Below, piece after piece: positions 13,289-18,489 of a stretch of DNA of 32,853 nt (positions are counted from its first letter, which is position 1; each line of letters starts with the position of its first letter). A program made the translations under genes and the position numbers. Source of the stretch: a virus; IMG/VR virus record IMGVR_UViG_3300020186_000063, positions 1-32,853 of that record, one strand, 5' to 3'. The notes beneath the pieces are model-generated. The model did no database searches. It was not told where the DNA came from and saw only the letters and a program-made list of their open reading frames with translations.

Positions 13289-13596
13289 ATAACTTAATAG
13301 CTGAGAGTATCAAGTGCTCAGTGAATTTTAGCAATAAGCCTATATGTAAAAGCAATTATCCTTGTGGTTGTCATTTTGGAGAGACTATTCACATGGATGG
13401 CTTTTGTGCTTGTGACGTTGATAAGTTTATCAAGCAAAAACTCCAAGCCATAGCAGAAAAAACGAGGGAGGATACAAAAAAGGAAATACTAAAAGATATA
13501 GCGACAGCATATCACGGTACAGATGATAGTTCTGAGGGTGCAACAGTGTTATTTATAAAGATTAGGGATAAGTTATCAGACAAGGAGAGTAAATGA
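13285..13596 (+). CDS. Cys-rich protein with MNNLIAESIK start, mosaic paralogue A (103 aa)
   Basis: Residues 11-45 hold seven cysteines and nearby His (CKSNYPCGCHFGETIH, then GFCACDVD), a probable zinc-binding module. Three blocks, MNNLIAESIK at the start, AIAEKTREDT in the middle and KLSDKESK at the end, are also found in the gene at 14082, while the segments between them differ. This is a paralogous pair with an exchanged N-terminal domain. The gene overlaps its neighbours by ATGA on both sides. Function unknown. Confidence 0.6.
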   Translation: MNNLIAESIKCSVNFSNKPICKSNYPCGCHFGETIHMDGFCACDVDKFIKQKLQAIAEKTREDTKKEILKDIATAYHGTDDSSEGATVLFIKIRDKLSDKESK

Positions 13597-13955
13597 TCCA
13601 CCAAACAACAATCAAATTTTATAAAGCACCCAAAATAGGGGATTACCTAGATATAATGCTTGTTAAGTGTGAACTGGGTAAGTCATTTAACGGATATTTA
13701 GAAAAAGGACACATTGTTTGGGAGGATATTAAAGAGGGTGCGGAGTGGAGAGACTACACGCCATTTATGGTTATTCCACGTATGTTCCCTATCCAAGAAC
13801 TTATTGATGCACTAACAGACAAAGCAGTTTTGCCAACCACTATACAGGTAGAAACAATCGCTGAACTTAGCGCCACCAAATACCATCTAGAAGATATGAG
13901 AAAGCTAGTATTTAGAGAGCAGGAATCATACGAGAAGAAAGGCCAAGATGAATAA
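13593..13955 (+). CDS. Hypothetical protein (120 aa)
   Basis: The start forms ATGA with the previous stop. The N-terminal 65 residues look like a beta-rich domain (IKFYKAPKIGDYLDIMLVKC, then EWRDYTPFMVIP). The remainder is helical and ends EKKGQDE, the same tail type as the genes at 12882 and 13009, overlapping the next start at GATGAATAAC. No family is recognised. Confidence 0.55.
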   Translation: MIHQTTIKFYKAPKIGDYLDIMLVKCELGKSFNGYLEKGHIVWEDIKEGAEWRDYTPFMVIPRMFPIQELIDALTDKAVLPTTIQVETIAELSATKYHLEDMRKLVFREQESYEKKGQDE

Positions 13956-14082
13956 CTTTATAAGCCCAGCAGAGGCAAAGAAAATGGGTATAAACATAAA
14001 GTTTAGGAGAATTAAAAGGCTTGGCAGACCAGCAAAAGTATATGGAAAAAGACAAAGAGGGTGGGTAGAAAGGCCATTGTGA
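13948..14082 (+). CDS. Small Arg/Lys-rich protein (44 aa)
   Basis: It opens in the GATGAATAAC overlap with AAAGG upstream. The peptide MNNFISPAEAKKMGINIKF continues with a dense basic stretch (RRIKRLGRPAKVYGKRQRG). SPAEAKKMGI reads like the start of a small DNA-binding helix pair. It joins the next gene by TGATG. It may be a nucleic-acid-binding micro-protein. Confidence 0.5.
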   Translation: MNNFISPAEAKKMGINIKFRRIKRLGRPAKVYGKRQRGWVERPL

Positions 14083-14384
14083 TGAATAACTTAATAGCTG
14101 AGAGTATCAAGGATCTTGAGTTCATCCTAACTGAGTGGGAGGGGGATACCAACGCTCTACTAGGTGCCGTAAGAGTAAACGCTAGATTGGACAGAATAAC
14201 CCCCATCCTCACAGCCATAGCAGAAAAGACGAGGGAGGACACGATTATTGAGGTGAGGAAAACAATAGCACGAAGTCTAGGGTATCTTGAGAACAGTGAT
14301 CTTGATCCAAGCCCAGAAAGAGTAATTACAGAGAGTGAGTTGTTTGAGATATTTTATAAGTTATCAGACAAGGAGAGTAAATAA
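14082..14384 (+). CDS. MNNLIAESIK-start protein, mosaic paralogue B (100 aa)
   Basis: It overlaps the previous stop by one base (TGATG). It shares MNNLIAESIK, AIAEKTREDT and KLSDKESK with the gene at 13285, but its residues 11-46 (DLEFILTEWEGDTNALL...) carry no cysteines. Everything is helical and acidic. Its TAA stop is the first triplet of junction repeat copy 3. Function unknown; the pair shows domain swapping around conserved ends. Confidence 0.55.
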   Translation: MNNLIAESIKDLEFILTEWEGDTNALLGAVRVNARLDRITPILTAIAEKTREDTIIEVRKTIARSLGYLENSDLDPSPERVITESELFEIFYKLSDKESK

Positions 14385-14403
14385 ACCTTTACTTATATGA
14401 AAA
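14382..14403 (+). repeat. 22-nt junction repeat, copy 3 of 6
   Basis: Exact copy. TAA at 14382 is the stop of the upstream gene and ATG at 14397 starts the YopX gene. Confidence 0.95.
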
Positions 14404-14837
14404 GAGAAATTAAATTCAGAGCGTGGGTAAAAAAAGAAAATAGTATGGTTGATATAACCTGTATTGATTGGACTAAACAAGAGAGTCAACCAAATGGGTG
14501 GTGTGCTTGTTCTTGGGAGGATGGATTTAATGAAAGTGTAGATACCCAAGAGAAAGATTGTGTTTTTCCTTTAGATCAAGTTGAACTTATGCAATTTACA
14601 GGCTTGCTTGATAAAGACGGAAAAGAGATTTACGAAAATGACTACTTGGAAATACCAGAAGTAAGTGATAATTCAAAAACTTGGTGTGTGTTCTGGGGTA
14701 GTGGTAAATATATCTTGCAAAATATCTCAACTGGTGATATACTTGATTGTAATGAAACAAACACAAACAAAAAAGAAGGCGGTGGCAACCGATACGAAAA
14801 TCCTAGAGAACACAAGGCGGTGGCGTCTGACTTATAA
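14397..14837 (+). CDS. YopX family protein with altered C-terminus (146 aa)
   Basis: REIKFRAWVKKENSM at the start and LMQFTGLLDKDGKEIYEND (residues 64-82) are the signature of the YopX family, widespread phage proteins of unknown function. Family members commonly end in a motif like IGNIYENPELL. Here the tail reads GGNRYENPRE (129-138) and then diverges. The ordinary ending is found instead at the end of the overlapping HNH gene (15269-15306). The 3' end (14752-14837) overlaps that gene in another frame. It starts in junction repeat copy 3. Confidence 0.8.
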   Translation: MKREIKFRAWVKKENSMVDITCIDWTKQESQPNGWCACSWEDGFNESVDTQEKDCVFPLDQVELMQFTGLLDKDGKEIYENDYLEIPEVSDNSKTWCVFWGSGKYILQNISTGDILDCNETNTNKKEGGGNRYENPREHKAVASDL

Positions 14838-15309
14838 AGGACTAACAGCAAATCTATATGCAAAGATACGAGAACGCTCAAAAAGAAATAATAGACAGAA
14901 CGATGAATTTACTCTTGCAGAATTTAGAGCTTTCCTCGAAGCCACTGATATACGTAGACTCTTTCGGAGATGGGAGAGGGGTAATTGGAGCAATAAGGGA
15001 AGACCATCCGTGGACAGAATTGATTGCTTACTGGGGTACACCTTTGACAATATGCAAGTTATTACAGCTCAAGAAAATCGCAAGAAGGGTGATGAAGAAA
15101 AAATTATTCTATGGGGTAAGCCTATACATCAGGTTTCTCTTTCAGGAAACGTGGTTGCGAAGTACCCTAACATTAAAAAAGCTATGGAAATGACAGGAAT
15201 AAATCGAAATAACATATCTTCAGTACTTCACGGTAAAAGAAAAACAGCGGGAGGATTTAAGTGGGAAGTCATTGGAAACATTTATGAAAATCCTGAGTTA
15301 TTAGCCTAG
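14752..15309 (+). CDS. HNH endonuclease with NUMOD-like domain and YopX-like tail (185 aa)
   Basis: The start at 14752 lies inside the YopX gene. An upstream in-frame start at 14665 is rejected as anti-sense-like sequence. Residues about 25-115 are a phage HNH domain: LTYKGLTANLYAKIRERSK, FTLAEFRAFL, then PSVDRIDCLLGYTFDNMQVI and TAQENRKKG. Residues about 126-171 resemble NUMOD1 (VSLSGNVVAKYPNIKKAM, NISSVLHGKRKTAGGFKW), a DNA-binding module of homing endonucleases. The last residues, EVIGNIYENPELLA, are a canonical YopX ending. This suggests an endonuclease gene that invaded the end of yopX and captured its tail. Confidence 0.78.
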   Translation: MKQTQTKKKAVATDTKILENTRRWRLTYKGLTANLYAKIRERSKRNNRQNDEFTLAEFRAFLEATDIRRLFRRWERGNWSNKGRPSVDRIDCLLGYTFDNMQVITAQENRKKGDEEKIILWGKPIHQVSLSGNVVAKYPNIKKAMEMTGINRNNISSVLHGKRKTAGGFKWEVIGNIYENPELLA

Positions 15310-15323
15310 GAGAAGTAACATAT

Positions 15324-15461
15324 ATGAAAAGAAAAGAATTTATTGAAATATTTGGAGAATTACCAGAGGATATGCTGGGAAATGATTGGGAGAATGATAT
15401 CCAGGAGTTAGAAGTATTGAAGGAAATAACCTATAAATTTAAAGAGAAGGCGAAGGAGTAA
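15324..15461 (+). CDS. Small acidic protein (45 aa)
   Basis: AGGAGAAG lies about 10 nt before the ATG. The product (MKRKEFIEIFGELPEDML...) is acidic and helical, ending in a Lys-rich helix. Its last codons AAG GAG form the ribosome-binding site of the next gene, 2 nt downstream. No family is recognised. Confidence 0.5.
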   Translation: MKRKEFIEIFGELPEDMLGNDWENDIQELEVLKEITYKFKEKAKE

Positions 15462-15463
15462 AT

Positions 15464-15655
15464 ATGAAAAAACAATACTTTATAACAAGCAGGTTAAATA
15501 AAAAGACAGGAATGTACGACTTCTTCTTTAATGGCAAGAATGTAACTTGCTTATGGATGGATTTCTTTAGCGGTCTGAGTATGGAGCAGGAACTAAGTTG
15601 TACCAAGTTATTTATTAAAAAGTATGGCAGAAAACTATATGAAAAAACTAACTAA
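15464..15655 (+). CDS. Small basic aromatic-rich protein (63 aa)
   Basis: AAGGAG precedes the ATG at 5 nt. The sequence MKKQYFITSRLNKKTGMYDF, with further FFF, W and KKYGRK elements, suggests a small beta/alpha fold. It has two Cys and no membrane helix. Its 3' end overlaps an ATGAAAAAACTAACTAAAG segment (15639) that could provide an alternative start for the Acb2-like gene. No family is recognised. Confidence 0.5.
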   Translation: MKKQYFITSRLNKKTGMYDFFFNGKNVTCLWMDFFSGLSMEQELSCTKLFIKKYGRKLYEKTN

Positions 15656-15674
15656 AGAAGGAGGTGAAATAAAT

Positions 15675-15863
15675 ATGGCAACTTTACACTATGTTGAACC
15701 AACAGACGAGCAAAAAGCAACAATGCAAACATTTAGAAATAAATATGAAGCATTATTTAATGAACTAAAAGCATTACCAGCTAGTCGGGGAATGTCTTTA
15801 GCTTTAACTAAACTAGAAGAAAGTGCAATGTGGCTTAACAAAGCTATAACTAAAAACGATTAG
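15675..15863 (+). CDS. acb2: Acb2-like cyclic-nucleotide sponge, candidate anti-CBASS/anti-Thoeris protein (62 aa)
   Basis: GGAGGTGAAATAAAT directly upstream fixes the start at 15675; in-frame ATGs at 15639 and 15624 would add 12 or 17 residues without a ribosome-binding site. The C-terminal half, SRGMSLALTKLEESAMW and then LNKAI (38-58), closely fits the Acb2/Tad1 hairpin-domain consensus as I recall it (SREKSLALTKLEE, then MWANKAI), and the N-terminal helix has the expected amphipathic pattern. Acb2 proteins assemble as hexamers and sequester cyclic di-/trinucleotides, and in some cases gcADPR, blocking CBASS and Thoeris signalling. Ligand binding here is inferred from family resemblance. 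Confidence 0.78.
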   Translation: MATLHYVEPTDEQKATMQTFRNKYEALFNELKALPASRGMSLALTKLEESAMWLNKAITKND

Positions 15864-15871
15864 TTGATTGC

Positions 15872-15891
15872 CACTTGCCTTCGGGTGAGTG
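15872..15891 (+). other. UUCG-loop hairpin after the Acb2-like gene
   Basis: CACTTGCC (15872-15879) and GGTGAGTG (15884-15891) pair over 8 bp with two G-U pairs around a TTCG tetraloop. No U-tract follows, so it is more likely an mRNA 3'-end protection or processing structure than a terminator. Confidence 0.6.
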
Positions 15892-15900
15892 AGAGTTAAT

Positions 15901-15922
15901 TAAACCTTTACTTATATGAAAA
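15901..15922 (+). repeat. 22-nt junction repeat, copy 4 of 6
   Basis: Exact copy; ATG at 15916 starts the next gene. This is the only copy preceded by a short non-coding spacer rather than directly by a stop codon. Confidence 0.95.
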
Positions 15923-16110
15923 CAAGATGGTTCAACAAAATACAAATTGACAATAAAAACTTACCTTATAGATGGCAAGAGAACCTTGTTTCAAATGGAA
16001 AGATTGGCGGAGTAATGCTTGTCTTTGTTGAAGGATTTACAGAGACAGAGATTAATGGCAAAGTTAAACAAATTAAAGATCTCTGTAAAATACTGAAAGG
16101 AGATAAATAA
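15916..16110 (+). CDS. Hypothetical protein (64 aa)
   Basis: It starts in junction repeat copy 4. The protein begins MKTRWFNKIQIDNKNLPYRW and shows two beta-like stretches (GGVMLVFVEGF) and a Lys-rich C-terminal helix (KQIKDLCKILKGDK). The last codons carry AAAGGAGAT, a ribosome-binding site for the next gene. No family is recognised. Confidence 0.55.
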   Translation: MKTRWFNKIQIDNKNLPYRWQENLVSNGKIGGVMLVFVEGFTETEINGKVKQIKDLCKILKGDK

Positions 16111-16112
16111 AA

Positions 16113-16286
16113 ATGTATATTAATAATCCAGTCAGTAATTGTTGTCAAGCACAGGTCAGGATTATTCCTGTTTATAAAGCTGATGGCACAATAGCAACCG
16201 ATATAGCTTTAGAAGAAGGAGAAAATCTTAATAGATGCGTTAAGTGTGGCGAGCCTTGCGATATTGTACAGCTAATACTTAACTAA
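16113..16286 (+). CDS. Zinc-ribbon protein (57 aa)
   Basis: Cysteine pairs at the two ends, NCCQAQV (C10-C11) and RCVKCGEPCD (C42, C45, C49), frame a short beta segment. This is the usual layout of small phage zinc ribbons. AAAGGAG upstream supports the start. The stop TAA is part of junction repeat copy 5. It probably binds nucleic acid or a host protein, but no target can be inferred. Confidence 0.6.
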   Translation: MYINNPVSNCCQAQVRIIPVYKADGTIATDIALEEGENLNRCVKCGEPCDIVQLILN

Positions 16287-16305
16287 ACCTTTACTTATAT
16301 GAAAA
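16284..16305 (+). repeat. 22-nt junction repeat, copy 5 of 6
   Basis: Exact copy; its TAA stops the zinc-ribbon gene and its ATG (16299) starts the next. The flanks match copy 2 on both sides, including the MKKLTKEEQ codons. Confidence 0.95.
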
Positions 16306-16460
16306 AACTAACTAAAGAAGAACAAAAAGAAAAGGCTAAATTAAAAGGAAAATGTACTAATTGTCTTAAGCCGATGGAAGATGAGAGTAATGAAAACTGG
16401 CAGATTTATTGTCCACGTAAAAAGTGCGTAGAGGCATTTATCAAATCCTTTTCAGACTAA
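16299..16460 (+). CDS. MKKLTKEEQ-start zinc-finger protein (53 aa)
   Basis: The first nine residues are the shared leader, followed by a Lys-rich stretch and then C19-x2-C22 and C38-x4-C43 (CTNCLKPM, YCPRKKC), a zinc-finger-like arrangement. The shared leader on unrelated bodies (also at 11833 and 12882) implies recombination within the first codons. The stop is in junction repeat copy 6. Function unknown. Confidence 0.55.
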   Translation: MKKLTKEEQKEKAKLKGKCTNCLKPMEDESNENWQIYCPRKKCVEAFIKSFSD

Positions 16461-16479
16461 ACCTTTACTTATATGAAAA
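16458..16479 (+). repeat. 22-nt junction repeat, copy 6 of 6
   Basis: Exact copy at the right edge of the island. Its ATG (16473) does not start the terminase gene but opens an 11-codon frame overlapping it. Confidence 0.95.
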
Positions 16480-16508
16480 CTACGAAGTACTATGACAAAG
16501 AAATATAA
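16473..16508 (+). CDS. Possible 11-residue leader peptide
   Basis: The ATG of junction repeat copy 6 opens MKTTKYYDKEI and stops at 16508, overlapping the terminase small subunit start (16492) in a different frame. It may only couple translation into terS, or be an accident of the repeat's insertion. Confidence 0.25.
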   Translation: MKTTKYYDKEI

Positions 16509-16884
16509 CTACATCAAAAAGACAGGAAGACCAACGAAATATATACCTGAGATTATATTTCCAAAGGTAGAAGAATACATAACCTCATGTGGTAGAGAAA
16601 ATACTGCACTTCCAACAGTTGAAGGACTTGCAATTTCGCTTGACGTAACAACTGAAACGATTTATCAATGGACGAAAGAACACCTTGAGTTTTCTGATAC
16701 TATTAAAAGAATAGCTAATAGACAGAAAGAGCAATTGATGAATGATGGGATGTACGGAGGCAAAGAAGTAAATGCGGCAATGGCTATATTCTTACTTAAG
16801 GCAAATCACGGGCTTAAAGATAATGAAGGACAGGTGAATATTCAGGTAAATGTAACACCGATTGTTGATCTTGAAGCGAAATGA
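16492..16884 (+). CDS. terS: Terminase small subunit, HTH DNA-recognition protein (130 aa)
   Basis: TerS recognises the packaging site and regulates the motor. GRPTKYIPEI (12-21) is a common opening of this family. LPTVEGLAISLDVTTETIYQWTKEH (from about residue 40) is the helix-turn-helix. MAIFLLKANHGLKDNEG is the typical oligomerisation/tail region. Length is normal. The start at 16492 has no clear Shine-Dalgarno site and lies inside the 11-codon frame set by junction repeat copy 6. It is followed by TerL with an ATGA overlap. Confidence 0.85.
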   Translation: MTKKYNYIKKTGRPTKYIPEIIFPKVEEYITSCGRENTALPTVEGLAISLDVTTETIYQWTKEHLEFSDTIKRIANRQKEQLMNDGMYGGKEVNAAMAIFLLKANHGLKDNEGQVNIQVNVTPIVDLEAK

Positions 16885-18077
16885 TCAAAACAACTGCCAC
16901 GAAGAAGATATTTGAACTGAGGAGGCGTATTAGAGTTATTTCCGGAGGATCTTCTGCTTCAAAAACAATATCCGTCCTGATTTGGTGTATCAAAAGAGCG
17001 CAGTTTCCTCCAGACAAGACCCCTGAGCTAATTTCAATCGTATCAGAGACGTTTCCACATCTAAGGCGGGGATCAATGAGGGATTTTCTTCTCATCATGG
17101 AGGAGCATAAAGTATTCAAAGACGCACAATGGAACAAGACTGATTGTATTTATACATTTGAATCAGGATCAAAGATTGAGTTCTTTTCGGCTGATCAACC
17201 TGGGAAAGTACGCGGTCCAAGGCGTGACATCTTGTTTATTAACGAGTGCAACAATATTTCCTATGAAACATATACCCAACTTGAAATCAGAACGAAGAAA
17301 ATTATCTGGATGGATTTTAATCCTGTTCAAGAGTTTTGGGTGTATACAGAGCTTATCCCAAATATGGATCATGACTTTTTAACGCTAACGTACAAGGACA
17401 ATGAGGCACTTGATCCGGCTATTGTTGAGGCTATTGAATCACGAAAGGGGAACAAGAACTGGTGGAAGGTTTACGGTTTAGGAGAGTTGGGGATGACTGA
17501 GGGCGTAGTGTATCCTCATTTTCTTCCACTTGATGATATTCCTCCCGATGCAAGGCTTGTAAGACGTGGAATGGATTTTGGATATACAGCTGATCCTACA
17601 GCAGTTCTTGATATTTATGAGTGGAACAATGCGTATGTTTGGGATGAGGTGCTCTATCGTAAGGGACTCAGCAACAGAGACATTGCGGATGTGCTTATGA
17701 ACTTACCAAAGGCATTAGTAGTTGCAGACTCAGCCGAGCCTAAATCAATTGATGAGATAAAGAATTACGGAATAAATATTATCCCCTCTCAGAAGGGGCC
17801 AGGGAGCGTGCTACAGGGCATACAGTATGTTCAGGATCAGAAGATATATGTTACCAAGGGAAGCACAAATATATGGCGTGAGCAGCGTAATTACTTATGG
17901 TTAATTGATAAAGACGGCAAGATCATTAATGAACCTTCTCCCTTCTTAAATCATTTGATGGACGCGGGGAGATATGGAATGGAAAGCTTGCGACCAATTG
18001 ATCAAAAGGATCTTGAGCTCTACGGTGATAACTATCAGAAAGTAAACGAAGGGCTAGCCAACAAGTGGAGACTATGA
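16881..18077 (+). CDS. terL: Terminase large subunit, PBSX-like (398 aa)
   Basis: TerL is the packaging ATPase and headful nuclease. The ATPase domain has a Walker A variant GGSSASKT (22-29), Walker B ILFINE ending at E122, and the coupling motif MDFNP (144-148). The RNase H-like nuclease domain has D232 (RGMDFGYT), D283 (VVADS) and D361 (NHLMDAGRY), the three metal-binding acids. At 398 aa it is on the short side but all motifs are present, so it looks complete and active. It is preceded and followed by ATGA overlaps. Confidence 0.95.
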   Translation: MIKTTATKKIFELRRRIRVISGGSSASKTISVLIWCIKRAQFPPDKTPELISIVSETFPHLRRGSMRDFLLIMEEHKVFKDAQWNKTDCIYTFESGSKIEFFSADQPGKVRGPRRDILFINECNNISYETYTQLEIRTKKIIWMDFNPVQEFWVYTELIPNMDHDFLTLTYKDNEALDPAIVEAIESRKGNKNWWKVYGLGELGMTEGVVYPHFLPLDDIPPDARLVRRGMDFGYTADPTAVLDIYEWNNAYVWDEVLYRKGLSNRDIADVLMNLPKALVVADSAEPKSIDEIKNYGINIIPSQKGPGSVLQGIQYVQDQKIYVTKGSTNIWREQRNYLWLIDKDGKIINEPSPFLNHLMDAGRYGMESLRPIDQKDLELYGDNYQKVNEGLANKWRL

Positions 18078-18397
18078 ACAAGTCACTGCCTACAATAGAG
18101 CAAGATCCATATAAGATCGAAAGGGAGAATAATGATAAGAAAGTCTCGGTTCTTTTTGCCTCACTCTTTCCTGAGACTGCTGTGCCTTATGAGTATATCT
18201 TTGATGTAGTGAGGCTTTTAGAAAGCACTAAGGTTAACGCCAGAATCCTTCCTGAGGTGATAAGGGGAATATACAATCTCAATAGTCATAATAGGAAAGG
18301 GCAGGTAATTGTTCATGTTTCACGTGAGCTTACAAATATTCAGATAAGGGAGAATAGTGAAACAATGAGTACCTTATCGGAAGATGAGGAAAAGTAA
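18074..18397 (+). CDS. Hypothetical protein between terminase and portal (107 aa)
   Basis: The start at 18074 forms ATGA with the TerL stop, so an in-frame GTG at 18065 is not needed. The protein starts MNKSLPTIEQDPYKIEREN and has a helical middle (YEYIFDVVRLLESTKVNARI, LPEVIRGIYNL) and an acidic end. It is probably packaging- or head-related by location only. Promoter leader D follows its stop. Confidence 0.55.
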   Translation: MNKSLPTIEQDPYKIERENNDKKVSVLFASLFPETAVPYEYIFDVVRLLESTKVNARILPEVIRGIYNLNSHNRKGQVIVHVSRELTNIQIRENSETMSTLSEDEEK

Positions 18398-18426
18398 TTG
18401 ATATTTAGATAAAAAGAGTATAAAAT
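18398..18426 (+). promoter_or_regulatory. Candidate promoter, leader D
   Basis: TTGATA (18398-18403), a 17-nt spacer and TAAAAT (18421-18426). An overlapping TATAAA at 15-nt spacing is an alternative. A GAAA-loop terminator starts about 25 nt downstream. Confidence 0.6.
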
Positions 18427-18452
18427 GTAGGAAATCGTCAAGATTGTATCTA

Positions 18453-18480
18453 AGACGGGTCGAAAGACTCGTCTTTTTTT
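18453..18480 (+). terminator. Strong GAAA-loop terminator, leader D
   Basis: AGACGGGTC (18453-18461) pairs with GACTCGTCT (18466-18474) over 9 bp (one G-U) around GAAA, followed by seven T. The portal ATG lies 9 nt further (18490) with no Shine-Dalgarno bases between. Bases upstream (GTC at 18438, AGAT/ATCT) can form a competing hairpin that borrows GAC from the terminator's left arm. Confidence 0.85.
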
Positions 18481-18489
18481 GTTGATAAA

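Noticed and set aside
14752-15309. Group I or II intron inside yopX
   Set aside because: The endonuclease ORF starts within YopX coding sequence and runs to the captured tail, leaving no space for intron core structure on either side. An intergenic homing insertion fits better.
12251-16479. CRISPR or attC array from the six 22-nt repeats
   Set aside because: Spacing ranges from 174 to about 1,519 nt, whole genes lie between copies, there is no inverted-repeat structure like attC, and no Cas or integrase gene is visible.
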